Shown piece after piece: positions 16,634 through 25,314 of a DNA stretch of 62,237 nt. This DNA comes from Desulfovibrio sp. (lineage in GTDB: Bacteria > Desulfobacterota > Desulfovibrionia > Desulfovibrionales > Desulfovibrionaceae). The position numbers were made by a program, and so were the translations under genes. The notes beneath the pieces were generated by a model, which did no database searches, was not told the DNA's origin, and saw only the letters and a program-made list of their open reading frames with translations. The DNA is taken from the NCBI GenBank assembly GCA_017415765.1, contig JAFQED010000026.1, positions 1-62,237 on the forward strand, given 5' to 3'. Numbering within the stretch: the stretch's first letter is position 1; the number at the start of each line of letters is the position of its first letter.

Positions 16634-18945
16634 ATCGGCCAGCCCTTGTGCGTGGGCTTTTGGGGGGCAGCCTCGGCAAGCTGCTCCTGGGCTGGCTGGC
16701 TGTCCTTGTTTGCAGTCTGCTTGTCTATGATGCTCTGCTTTTCTCTTCTCTCAAGAAAGAACGCTGGGAACAGGCTCAGGCATCGGCCCGCATTGCGGCA
16801 GAAAGTCTCCGCCTCAAGATTGCCGTGGGGATACGCCTGGGCAAAACTCTGGAAAAATATCGTGGTTTGGACGCACTAGTACGCTTTGCCTCTACTACAG
16901 CGCAGTTGCCCCTGGCCATTCTGGATGCTAACGGCAAGAACATCCTCAGCCATGGGGAGTTCCCGACCAGAGCCTTGAGCGAGGGGACAGAAATCGCTTG
17001 TGGAGATACCGCCCTGCTGCGGGAAGACAGCCGTGGGCGCAGTCTTTTCCTGCCCGTGAGCGGACGTGATGGCGATACAACCGGCTATATTGGAGTGCGC
17101 CTGGATCGCGCTCCGTTGGAAGCTGAATTATGGGGCATTTTCAGCAAGCAGCTGACAGCACAAGCTGTATTCAGTATGGCAGGACTGTTACTGCTGATGG
17201 CAGCATTGCATTTTTTCTGCAAGAGGAAAGGGACTTCGCCGCGTTTTTATTGCATGACAGTCTTCTTATTAGTGCTGCTTGCTAACGGTGCTTTGGCCCT
17301 CCATACTGCCAGTGCCCGCTATACAGAAACTCTCTTGCAGGATGCCGGGCGTACCGGCATCTTACTGGCGCATGATCTGCAACGGCTTGCAGAAGCGGGA
17401 GTACCTTTTGAGCGCATAGGCAGCGTAGATACCTATCTGGAGGACATTGCAGAAGCGCATCACAAGGCCATTGCCCTTGGCATTGTGGGGTCGCAGGGAC
17501 AGTATGTGGCTGGGAGCAATATCCAGAAATCTGAAATTCTGCCCGAAAAGCTGATCTTTGACCTTGGAAGTGGGGAGCGACGACTGCAAATCTCCCCGAC
17601 ACGCGGCCCCTGGCTGGATCATCTGCGCGCCACGGCACTGGACATGATAACCATGCTGGCGGTGTCCCTTATCTTCATGCTGGAACTGTTTCTGCTGCTG
17701 ACACGCGGTCTGAAACTGTTGCCCGAAGCTACTCTGCCCCCAGCCGAAACCACCTTTCGTCCCAGTAGCCTGATGCGTCCGCTGGCCTTTTTCATGCTTT
17801 TTGCCATGGATATGTCCATTTCCTTCATTCCCTTACGAATGGCGGAGCTCGTCCCCCCTGACCATGCGGAATTCGATATGCTGCTGGGTCTGCCTATTTC
17901 GGCAGAGATGGGCATGACTGGCCTTGGTGTGCTGCTGGCTGGGGTCTGGATACAACGGCAGGGGGCGCGCCCTCCCCTGGCGATGGGGCTGCCCCTGCTC
18001 TGTCTGGGCTACCTGGGTTCCATGCTGGCACTGTCCCCCTGGCATTTTGTACTGGCAAGGATCCTGGTCGGTCTTGGTTACGGCCTTGTCCTGCTGACGG
18101 CCCAAGCCTGCACCGTTCGGGCAGGACTGCTGGCAGATATGTTTGCCGGTGTCTATGCGGGCTCTCTCTGTGGCAGTGCCCTTGGTGCCATGCTGGCAGA
18201 ACGCTTTGGCTATGCCCCTGTCTTTCTGCTGTCTGCCTTCGTTTTGCTTTGTCTGCTCCCGCTGCCCTGGTATTTCCTGTCCAAAGGAGAGCATGCAGAG
18301 GCAGAAAGCGAAAAGGCATCGGCCTCCCTCCGTTTCCGTCAGACGATCTCTCTGCTGACAGACAGACGCTTCCTGGCCTTCAGTCTGTTCAGTCTGCTGC
18401 CATCGGCCATACTCTGTGTGGGATTTCTCAACTATCTGCTCCCTGTGTATCTCAAGGGAACTGGGGCGGCGCAGTCCGATATTGGCCGTATCTACATGCT
18501 CAACTGCCTGCTGGTCATATACAGCGGCCCTCCCCTGAGCCGCCTTGTGCTTCGGGCCCGTTCGCTGACATGTATGGTCTGCCTGGCTGGCCTTGTGGCT
18601 GCCGTGGGCTTGCTGGCTTTGGCAGTTTTACCCCCTCTGCCTGCCACCGTAATGGGGGCTGTATGTATCGGCCTGGCCACAGGGTTGAACATTCCTGCCC
18701 AAAGTGAATATCTGCTGCGCCTCAAGGCAGCCCAAGCTATAGGTATCAGCCAGAGTATGAGTATTCTGGATGCCCTGCAACGAGTGGGACAGGTGATAGG
18801 CCCCCTGATGGCCGGAGCAGCCTTGATGCTCATGCCATTGGAAAAAGCCGCATGGCTGCTGGGCATAGGTCTTATTGTCATATCCCTGCTCTTCCTGCCC
18901 CTGGGCCGTATGCCAGACCAGAGTCCCATTGGAGAAAAGGCATGA
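16630..18945 (+). CDS. Two-sensor-domain MFS transporter fusion
   Basis: 771 residues from the ATG at 16630, overlapping the phosphatase stop (ATGA). The layout is unusual. Transmembrane helix 1 (about 12-40) is followed by a periplasmic sensor-like domain (about 45-175) and two helices (about 180-228). A second extracytoplasmic domain (about 230-340) and another helix (about 342-365) come next. The remaining 400 residues are an MFS carrier with about twelve helices, including LLAGVWIQRQGARPPLAMGL and ARILVGLGYGLVLLTAQA, which match the loop and helix-4 patterns of the superfamily. Fusion to the sensor half suggests either ligand-gated transport or a transceptor that informs the adjacent phosphatase. 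The substrate cannot be told from the sequence. Confidence 0.75.
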   Translation: MNRPALVRGLLGGSLGKLLLGWLAVLVCSLLVYDALLFSSLKKERWEQAQASARIAAESLRLKIAVGIRLGKTLEKYRGLDALVRFASTTAQLPLAILDANGKNILSHGEFPTRALSEGTEIACGDTALLREDSRGRSLFLPVSGRDGDTTGYIGVRLDRAPLEAELWGIFSKQLTAQAVFSMAGLLLLMAALHFFCKRKGTSPRFYCMTVFLLVLLANGALALHTASARYTETLLQDAGRTGILLAHDLQRLAEAGVPFERIGSVDTYLEDIAEAHHKAIALGIVGSQGQYVAGSNIQKSEILPEKLIFDLGSGERRLQISPTRGPWLDHLRATALDMITMLAVSLIFMLELFLLLTRGLKLLPEATLPPAETTFRPSSLMRPLAFFMLFAMDMSISFIPLRMAELVPPDHAEFDMLLGLPISAEMGMTGLGVLLAGVWIQRQGARPPLAMGLPLLCLGYLGSMLALSPWHFVLARILVGLGYGLVLLTAQACTVRAGLLADMFAGVYAGSLCGSALGAMLAERFGYAPVFLLSAFVLLCLLPLPWYFLSKGEHAEAESEKASASLRFRQTISLLTDRRFLAFSLFSLLPSAILCVGFLNYLLPVYLKGTGAAQSDIGRIYMLNCLLVIYSGPPLSRLVLRARSLTCMVCLAGLVAAVGLLALAVLPPLPATVMGAVCIGLATGLNIPAQSEYLLRLKAAQAIGISQSMSILDALQRVGQVIGPLMAGAALMLMPLEKAAWLLGIGLIVISLLFLPLGRMPDQSPIGEKA

Positions 18946-20435
18946 ACACTGTCAGGGATACCTGTGTGCAACAGTTGCGTGCCGCCATGCCAGAAGTTAT
19001 GACCTGGTCTGAAGAACACGGTGGCCCCTCCAGCCTGCTTGAGTATGCCCGCGCCATGCCCGGTAGATGGGCAGCCCTACAGGATGGACAAGATTTTATA
19101 GATCTGGCTGTAACAGAAGCAACAAGGCTTTTTTCCCCCGTCGCAGGGATTGCTCTGCGCCGCCAGTGGGAAGAACGCTTTCTTGCCCTGACGGCCAACC
19201 ATCTGGGCGTGGATCTGCACCCCGAATTTTTACAGGGGAACATGGTCATGGCCTTGGGATGCGCCCATGCCGTCCCCCTCCTGGCCTGTGGCGGTGTACC
19301 GTGCAACAATATGGCTTTTCCCCGTGGGCTTTTGCTGCCCCCGAAAAGTGCAGATACAACCCTGCCTCGCCGTTTGCCCCTCCTGCCTGTGGGGGACAGG
19401 CACGCCTTTGTCAGTGCGCAGAAGCCCTTGACCGCCGGACACATTCGATCCGCACTTGACAGCCTGATACACGCCGACCTCAAACCGGACGAACGGCCCC
19501 TGGCAAAGACCATTCTGGCAGAAATTTTTGGACATGCCATGGTTCTGGCCCAAGCCAGCTTCCGAGACCAGATGTGTGTGGCCAATGCCCTGTTCTGGCA
19601 ACGGCTGACCAAACCAGAGCTCCATCTCCCCCCCCTGGTCTGTCTGGATCTGCAACACCTTTGCCGCCACCTTATCTCGTTTGACCTGCGCCACTCTGGC
19701 AGCCTCGTCCATGACATACTGTTGGAATCAGAACTGACTGATGCCATTTTGTACCACTTGGACGGTACACGAGCCTGCTGGAGTCTGGATAGTTGTGGTT
19801 CCCCCGTGCGGGGCAGCTTTCTTTTTTGGGCATTGGATGAAAAGGGACGCAGTTTATCACTGGGCTTGGAAAAGGATTCCCGTGGCAACCGCTTTCTGGT
19901 GGCCCCCCGCTGCCCGAAGCTGCGTTTTCCGTTACAGGCCCAAGCACTGCAACAGGCCTTGCATGAGGAACGTTTACTGCCCACGCTCTATCTGAGCTTT
20001 GTTGCCACGGGCATGGCCCGTGGGCTGGCCTGTGCGGGCGGTATATTCCAATATGCCTATCTGCCGACCATGACAGCAAAGACAGCAGAAGCCCTGCACG
20101 TTTGCAGGCAACCTGCCTCTGCCGAGCGTTTGCGGGCTGTTTGCCCCCTGGGGACAGGTTTTCATGCCCTGCAGGTGCAAGCCTCCCATGCAGGGCCTGA
20201 TGCAGCTTTTCATACGGCCGGGGGATGGGACATCCTGCGTTGCGGCGGCTTGAGTGAATCTGTCTGGGCTGATTTTGGAGCTGTAGACCCACGCGAGGCT
20301 TTTCGGGCCTCGTGGGCTTTCCAGTACGAGGACATCATACCACGGGCAGAACGCCACCAGGGCTGGCTGGCAGCCCTGCGCCAGCCCGCGCCATGTCTGC
20401 TCCCACAGGAGCCACTGCAGTTTCCTGTAACATAA
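18942..20435 (+). CDS. Unrecognised 497-residue soluble protein in the T3SS-linked signalling operon
   Basis: 497 residues from the ATG at 18942, in an ATGA overlap with the transporter gene. No signal peptide or membrane helix. It is rich in Leu, Ala, His and Cys. Segments that may be functional include GCAHAVPLLACGGVPCNNMA (about 102-121), LVCLDLQHLCRHLISFDLRH, and a glycine-rich GMARGLACAGGIFQYAYLP near residue 353. I compared it by eye with siderophore synthetases, acyltransferases and ATP-grasp enzymes and found no diagnostic motif. Its place between an MFS carrier and an amino-acid racemase suggests an enzyme of a small-molecule pathway, but this is inference only. Confidence 0.6.
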   Translation: MNTVRDTCVQQLRAAMPEVMTWSEEHGGPSSLLEYARAMPGRWAALQDGQDFIDLAVTEATRLFSPVAGIALRRQWEERFLALTANHLGVDLHPEFLQGNMVMALGCAHAVPLLACGGVPCNNMAFPRGLLLPPKSADTTLPRRLPLLPVGDRHAFVSAQKPLTAGHIRSALDSLIHADLKPDERPLAKTILAEIFGHAMVLAQASFRDQMCVANALFWQRLTKPELHLPPLVCLDLQHLCRHLISFDLRHSGSLVHDILLESELTDAILYHLDGTRACWSLDSCGSPVRGSFLFWALDEKGRSLSLGLEKDSRGNRFLVAPRCPKLRFPLQAQALQQALHEERLLPTLYLSFVATGMARGLACAGGIFQYAYLPTMTAKTAEALHVCRQPASAERLRAVCPLGTGFHALQVQASHAGPDAAFHTAGGWDILRCGGLSESVWADFGAVDPREAFRASWAFQYEDIIPRAERHQGWLAALRQPAPCLLPQEPLQFPVT

Positions 20436-20463
20436 GTTTGGGAACCAAGGAACAGCCACATAT

Positions 20464-21600
20464 ATGCCTGTACTCCATCTCAATCTGGACGCTCTGAAAA
20501 GCAATATCAGCCGTCTCCCCCATCTGGAGAAAGCATGGGGTTTTTCCCTCCTGCCTGTGCTGAAGATGGTAGCCGGGCATCCTGTGGTGGCCCGCGTCCT
20601 GCACGACGCAGGGTATCAGCGGTACGGTGTTGCAGAAGTGGATGAACCACTGCTCTGGGGATCCAGCCCACCCCAGGCGAGCCTCCCTCCTGGCGCACGC
20701 CCTGTGCTGATCAGTCTACCGCCACCGCAACGGGCAGACGATGTGCTTGTCCGCTTCAGCCGAAGTCCTGTCAGTTCTCCGGAGCATCTGCTTGCCCTGG
20801 AAGCCGCCAGCCAACGCCTTGGCACTGCCAGCCCGGCGCACGAATATATCGTCATGCTGGATGCTGGTGAATGGCGCGAAGGTATCCCCCTTCAAGACAC
20901 TCCTGCTTTTTTTCAGGGCATAAAACATCGTTTTCCGCATCTGAAACTGGCTGGCGTGGGGCTGACCATGGGCTGTCTGCACGGTGTCTGCCCGGATAGC
21001 AGGGCCATGCGCGCCCTGGCAGATGCCGTGAGTAGTGCGGAACAGGCCAGCGGCCTGAGGGTGTCCTGTATCAGTCTGGGAGGATCCATCTTTTGGGACT
21101 GGCTGGCCCGCAATCATGATGCATCATTCCTCCCACCCCATTGCCAGATCGAATTGCGTGCTGCTGACCCCTTCTTGCTTGGCTATGACAGCTACCATGA
21201 CAAGCCTGCTGCCGGTGGGGATTTCAACCGTGATCTCTTCCGTTTTGATGCCACAGTGGTGGAAGTGCTGGACAAGGACATACAACCAGCATGCCATTGC
21301 GTCTATAACGGCAAGGGAAAACGCTCTGTGCCGCGACAGATCGGCTGCCGCAGACGCGCTCTGCTGGACTGCGGGAGTTTGCATACCAGCTTGGAACACT
21401 GCCATCTACTGCTTCCAGGGGCCATATTAATGGACTATTGCGGTACGTACTGCGTACTTGACATAACAGATTGCCCCCGCAACCTCCGCCCCGGAGACAC
21501 GGTTTCCTTTGCTCCCGGCTATTGGGCGGTAGCACAGAGCTTTCGCACACCGCTGGTAGCAAAACACTTCCATTCCTCTGAAAACATCTGCCATGCCTAA
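20464..21600 (+). CDS. Fold-type III PLP-dependent amino-acid racemase (alanine/ornithine racemase-like)
   Basis: 378 residues. The N-terminus (LHLNLDALKSNISRL, then LLPVLKMVAGHPVVARVLHD) is the alanine-racemase N-terminal barrel start, with the Lys in VLKMVAG as the probable Schiff-base lysine. Later segments (KLAGVGLTMGCLHG, SCISLGGSIFWDWLA, a C-terminal beta domain with YCVLDITDCPRNLRPGDTVS) agree with fold-III enzymes such as ornithine or YhfX-type racemases. Decarboxylases share the fold, so racemase is the likelier but not certain activity. No signal peptide. It starts 28 bases after the unknown gene and is followed nine bases later by a binding-protein gene, so it is part of the same operon. 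Confidence 0.75.
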   Translation: MPVLHLNLDALKSNISRLPHLEKAWGFSLLPVLKMVAGHPVVARVLHDAGYQRYGVAEVDEPLLWGSSPPQASLPPGARPVLISLPPPQRADDVLVRFSRSPVSSPEHLLALEAASQRLGTASPAHEYIVMLDAGEWREGIPLQDTPAFFQGIKHRFPHLKLAGVGLTMGCLHGVCPDSRAMRALADAVSSAEQASGLRVSCISLGGSIFWDWLARNHDASFLPPHCQIELRAADPFLLGYDSYHDKPAAGGDFNRDLFRFDATVVEVLDKDIQPACHCVYNGKGKRSVPRQIGCRRRALLDCGSLHTSLEHCHLLLPGAILMDYCGTYCVLDITDCPRNLRPGDTVSFAPGYWAVAQSFRTPLVAKHFHSSENICHA

Positions 21601-21609
21601 GGAGTTCCT

Positions 21610-22737
21610 GTGAGACAACAATCTCTTTCCACAGTACTTCTGTTTTCAGTCCTGCTTCTACTGATGCCAGCCGAGGGCTTATCTGCGGCCCAGAACAAAA
21701 TCTGGCGCGTGGCCTATGTGGAGGCCGGCCCTTTCACTGACTATCAGCAGGTGCTGCGTGGCCTTGCCCTGGGATTACAGCGTCAGGGGCTCATTGAAAA
21801 CGGGGACGTTCCGATACCTCTCCAGTCGGAAGAAGCTGCCAGCATGTGGGACTGGCTCGCACGCAATGCGGGGGGGACGCGTATCCAGTTTCTGAAAGAT
21901 GGCTTTTATTCTGCCAACTGGGATGCGGCAGAGGGTAAAAGCCAACGGGGGGCCCTTCTGGAACGCATTATCCAAAAAAAAGATGTGGATTTGTTGCTGG
22001 TTTTTGGCACCAGTGCGGGGCAGGACATGGCAGCAGCAGATATGGACGTACCTGCCATCATGCTTTCTGTGACCAATGCTGTCGAAGCAGGCATCATCCC
22101 CTCGGTAGAGGATTCCGGCAAGGACAATATCGTTGCTCCCATTGAGCCGGAACGCTTCAAACAGCAGGTGCTGCTTTTTCATGATATTTTCCGATTCAAA
22201 AAGTTGGGTATTGTCTATGAGGATACCCCGGCCGGTCGTGGCAGCATTGCCCTGGGAGAGATTGAAAGTGCGGCCCGTGAACTGGGAGTAGAGCTGGAAC
22301 GCTGTAACGATATTTTTGATATTGATGATACGTTACTGGCCGCACAACGTTTGCAAAACTGCCACTCCCGCCTGGCAGAACAGGGGGTTGATGCTGTATA
22401 TCTGACATATAACAGGGGTATGCAGCTTGACAGGCTGGCAGAAGTGCTGTCACCCCTTTCTGCCAGACGCATCCCCACGTTCTCACAAACTGGCGCGGCA
22501 GAAGTGGCACATGGGGCACTCTTGAGCATCTCGCAGGCAAATCTGGAAGAAGAAGGCATGTTTGGTGCAGAGATCATGGCGGCCATCATGCGGGGGGCAT
22601 TGCCGCGCTCGTTGTCACCCGTTTTTGAAAGTCCGGTAAGCCTTGCCCTTAACATCCGCATGGCTAGCCTTGTGGGCTGGAATCCCCCCCTGGAGATCCT
22701 GGCCGCTGTGGATGAGTTTTATCAGGATATGAAGTGA
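21610..22737 (+). CDS. Periplasmic ABC-type substrate-binding protein (TrpX-like family), orphan
   Basis: 375 residues from a GTG start with AAGGAG upstream. A signal peptide (about residues 1-27, cleavage near LSAAQN) is followed by the two-lobe binding-protein fold of the ABC_sub_bind family: RVAYVEAGPFTDYQQVLRGL, DVDLLLVFGTSAGQDMAAAD, VPAIMLSVTNAVEAGII, LGIVYEDTPAGR. Relatives bind aromatic or other amino acids. No permease or ATPase gene is adjacent, so the protein may feed a sensor (the SpoIIE phosphatase or the sensor-MFS protein) rather than a transporter. It is the last gene of the long operon that begins in the T3SS locus. Confidence 0.85.
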   Translation: MRQQSLSTVLLFSVLLLLMPAEGLSAAQNKIWRVAYVEAGPFTDYQQVLRGLALGLQRQGLIENGDVPIPLQSEEAASMWDWLARNAGGTRIQFLKDGFYSANWDAAEGKSQRGALLERIIQKKDVDLLLVFGTSAGQDMAAADMDVPAIMLSVTNAVEAGIIPSVEDSGKDNIVAPIEPERFKQQVLLFHDIFRFKKLGIVYEDTPAGRGSIALGEIESAARELGVELERCNDIFDIDDTLLAAQRLQNCHSRLAEQGVDAVYLTYNRGMQLDRLAEVLSPLSARRIPTFSQTGAAEVAHGALLSISQANLEEEGMFGAEIMAAIMRGALPRSLSPVFESPVSLALNIRMASLVGWNPPLEILAAVDEFYQDMK

Positions 22738-22752
22738 GAAAATGCTCTAAAA

Positions 22753-22766
22753 ACGGGAGTTCCCGT
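22753..22766 (+). terminator. Weak hairpin after the long operon
   Basis: ACGGG, loop AGTT, CCCGT, then AATTT. The stem is only five base pairs and the T-run is poor. Its position 15 bases after the last stop codon makes it a possible terminator. The sequence just before it (GAAAATGCTCTAA, 22738) repeats the right end of the palindromic element at 7729-7899. Confidence 0.3.
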
Positions 22767-22925
22767 AATTTGACCAGGTGTGCTGGCCTTTCCGCATTAT
22801 GGGAAGTACATCTCTGAAGGACTGGCGCAGTTTTCTTGCATCTTCACTTTTTTGTGCGTAAAGTGACTGAAATATCTTTGCACACGTCGTCGGGCTTTGC
22901 CCGAGGCACAAACCGGAGGCAAGAA

Positions 22926-24071
22926 ATGGCCTTTCCTGAGTTGCGTATTGGTGATTTGACCGCCAAAGTTCCTGTGGTTCAAGGGGGCATGGGCGTTGGC
23001 ATCTCTCTTTCCGGCCTGGCTTCTGCCGTAGCCAATCAGGGCGGTATTGGCGTTATCGCCGGTGCCATGATCGGCATGAAAGAACCTGATGTAGTCAAGA
23101 ACCCTATCGAGGCCAATCTTCGTGCCCTGCGTGCGGAACTTGAAAAAGCCCGCTCCATGACCAATGGTATTATTGGCGTCAATATAATGGTAGCACTGAC
23201 CACCTTCAGTCAGATGGTAAAAACCGCCATTGAAAACCGGGCCGACATCATTTTCTCCGGCGCGGGGCTACCGCTTGATATGCCACGCATCCTGCGTGAA
23301 GCCTGCGATGAAAAGAAGCAGGAATTCAAGACAAAGCTGGTTCCCATTATCTCGTCTGCCCGAGCCGCAACGGTTATTGCCAAAAAATGGATATCGCGCT
23401 TCAACTATCTGCCCGATGCCTTTGTGGTGGAAGGCCCCAAGGCTGGCGGGCATCTTGGCTTCAAGCCCGACGAGATACAAGACCCCGGTTTTGCGCTGGA
23501 AAAGCTGGTGCCAGAGGTCGTAGAGGCCGTCAAACCCTTTGAGGATCAGTTTGGCAGAAAGCTGCCTGTCATTGCGGCGGGTGGCGTCTATACTGGTTCT
23601 GATATCAAGCGTTTTCTCGACCTTGGTGCGTCTGGTGTACAGATGGGGACACGCTTTGTGGCCACACATGAATGTGATGCTGACGATCGCTTCAAGCAAA
23701 GCTATATACAGGCCAAGCAGGAAGACGTGACCATCATCAGCAGCCCTGTGGGAATGCCAGGACGCGCCCTCAGCAACAACTTTATTGCTGCATCACGCGA
23801 AGGACTGAAAAAACCTTTCAAATGTGTTTTTCATTGCGTACATACTTGCCAGCAGGAAAAAACCCCGTACTGCATCGCTCAGGCCCTGATCAATGCCATG
23901 CGTGGCAATCTTGAAAAGGGCTTTGCCTTCTGCGGTTCCAATGTATTCCGCATTGATAAGATCATCAGTGTACGAGAATTGATAGATTCTTTGCAGAAGG
24001 AATTTGATGAAGCAATGGAAAGTCTTGGCAAGAACGTGCAGAACATATTGTCCTGCGCCAAAAAAGGATAG
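22926..24071 (+). CDS. Nitronate monooxygenase / 2-nitropropane dioxygenase family flavoprotein
   Basis: 381 residues from the ATG at 22926, with GGAGGC upstream. The FMN-binding TIM-barrel motifs are clear: VPVVQGGMGVGISLSGLASAVA at the N-terminus, GVNIMVAL, DIIFSGAGLP, VEGPKAGGHLGF with the active-site-region His, and VIAAGGVYTGSDIKRFLDLG followed by GASGVQMGTRFVATHE for the phosphate of FMN. A Cys-rich C-terminal segment (CVFHCVHTCQQEKTPYC) sets apart the anaerobe-type members. The family includes nitronate monooxygenases and the related enoyl-ACP reductase FabK; the physiological substrate is not known. It is a single gene with its own leader. Confidence 0.85.
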   Translation: MAFPELRIGDLTAKVPVVQGGMGVGISLSGLASAVANQGGIGVIAGAMIGMKEPDVVKNPIEANLRALRAELEKARSMTNGIIGVNIMVALTTFSQMVKTAIENRADIIFSGAGLPLDMPRILREACDEKKQEFKTKLVPIISSARAATVIAKKWISRFNYLPDAFVVEGPKAGGHLGFKPDEIQDPGFALEKLVPEVVEAVKPFEDQFGRKLPVIAAGGVYTGSDIKRFLDLGASGVQMGTRFVATHECDADDRFKQSYIQAKQEDVTIISSPVGMPGRALSNNFIAASREGLKKPFKCVFHCVHTCQQEKTPYCIAQALINAMRGNLEKGFAFCGSNVFRIDKIISVRELIDSLQKEFDEAMESLGKNVQNILSCAKKG

Positions 24072-24113
24072 GCTCGGTCAGGCCAGTCTTACCCTTGGCA
24101 TAGCTTGCATGCG

Positions 24114-24162
24114 GTAGTGTCCAGAATTTTTCGTACCATATACGGAAGATCCTGGACACTAC
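24114..24162. repeat. Long inverted repeat downstream of the nitronate monooxygenase gene
   Basis: Perfect 11-base arms (GTAGTGTCCAG at 24114-24124 and CTGGACACTAC at 24152-24162) with a partly paired interior (TTCGTA against TACGGAA). It lies between convergent genes and could act as a two-way terminator, or be the trace of a small repeat element. There is no clear T-run. Confidence 0.5.
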
Positions 24163-24238
24163 ATGAGAACCAACATCCTTATTCTGCTCCTCCCCAAATC
24201 TTGTAAGAAGGCATTGCGTATTGCCTTTTCTACCCTTG

Positions 24239-25162
24239 TCAGCGAACCAGAAATCCCCGAACAAGAAAGAAAAACAACAGCAGGGAAAGCCCCAGCCAGT
24301 TCAGCCAGAAATGCCGCAGGGGATTGCGCAGGGAGAGCATAACTGCCCAACAGATAATGGCACCGGTAAGAGGCAGCAGCAAAAGGAGCAATGTGCCTGT
24401 CAAAGACGGGCCACCCCGCAGAGCATAGCCAATGCAGGTGGCACTGCTGTTGAGCCAATACGGTATATAGCCCACTACGGCCCAGAGAGCGCACCACCGA
24501 CCGGCTTTGGCCCATGTCTCCGGCGGGGCCAGGCCTTCCAGTTTTTGCCTGGCTACTGGCAAGGAGAGCATAGCCATTGCCCCCGCTGGTGCCAGGGCTG
24601 TAAAATAGTAGTGGGCCTTGTCCCTGATGATAGCCGTAGCAGCCTGCCCAAGGCTCATTCCCTGTGGCAGGGAAACAAAAGGCCAGGTCTGTATCACATA
24701 ACTGCCAAAAAAGCACAGGGCAGCCAAAGCAGACAGCCAGAGCTGCGCCTTGATGTCGGCCAGTGTATAGCGATCGACAGGCGAGCAAAAGCTGGCAACG
24801 CGCCGGCCGGAAATCCTCCACTCCAGCCCCAGCCAGCACATACCAGCCAGCCAGCAAACAAGGGCAAGGCTATGAGGTAACAGCAGTGGTGACCAGAGAG
24901 GAAATTCGGCAGCCGTACGTCCGGCACCGTGCAGTAATACTATGATGTGCAGAAGCTGGCAGGCCAACCCGGCCAGACCGATACAGGCAAGCCCTAACGC
25001 CAGATGGGTCAGCCAATGCGCACCAGCAAGGCAAAACGCGCCATGCCCACGACGCCCCAGTACAAGGCCAAGAGCCACGATGATCGGCAAGGTGGCCGCT
25101 GCATCACGAAAAAACTGAAACAAGCCGTGTACCAGTGGAGAAGATAGCAATGTGTCCAACAT
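24239..25162 (-). CDS. Multi-spanning membrane protein of unknown function
   Basis: 307 residues from the ATG at 25160-25162; an in-frame start six codons upstream is less likely. Eight or nine hydrophobic helices cover the protein, for example LPIIVALGLVLG, HLALGLACIGLAGLACQLLH, LWLSALAALCFFGSYVIQ and SLLLFFFLVRGFLV. Several His residues lie in or near helices (HWLTHLALG, QLLHIIVLLHG, LLPHSLAL), which could suit a heme or quinone protein, but no definite family is recognised. It stands alone on the minus strand between two rightward genes. Confidence 0.6.
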   Translation of the reverse strand: MLDTLLSSPLVHGLFQFFRDAAATLPIIVALGLVLGRRGHGAFCLAGAHWLTHLALGLACIGLAGLACQLLHIIVLLHGAGRTAAEFPLWSPLLLPHSLALVCWLAGMCWLGLEWRISGRRVASFCSPVDRYTLADIKAQLWLSALAALCFFGSYVIQTWPFVSLPQGMSLGQAATAIIRDKAHYYFTALAPAGAMAMLSLPVARQKLEGLAPPETWAKAGRWCALWAVVGYIPYWLNSSATCIGYALRGGPSLTGTLLLLLLPLTGAIICWAVMLSLRNPLRHFWLNWLGLSLLLFFFLVRGFLVR

Positions 25163-25253
25163 GCCCTTTCTATACGTCAAGCTGACAGTGGTCGCAAGCC
25201 AGCTTGTGCGATGCTGCTGCTTCAGCTATATTGATTGAAATGCCATGAACGGA

Positions 25254-25279
25254 CAGAATGCCCAGAGCAGAGCATTCTG
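25254..25279. promoter_or_regulatory. Palindrome in the osmC leader
   Basis: CAGAATGC, ten bases, GCATTCTG, ending 35 bases before the osmC start codon. The symmetry and position suit an operator for a dimeric regulator or a leader hairpin; which of these cannot be told. Confidence 0.35.
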
Positions 25280-25314
25280 CCCACAGTATAGTAAAATCAT
25301 ATTCGGAGAATCGT

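Noticed and set aside
18942..20435. Idea that the 497-residue protein is an IucA/IucC-type siderophore synthetase, by analogy with MFS plus PLP-enzyme siderophore operons
   Set aside because: The family's His-Pro-x-His-Pro type motif and the FhuF-like C-terminus are absent.
22823..22840. TGGCGCAGTTTTCTTGCA before the nitronate monooxygenase gene, resembling a sigma-54 promoter
   Set aside because: There are 12 bases between GG and GC instead of ten, which sigma-54 does not tolerate.
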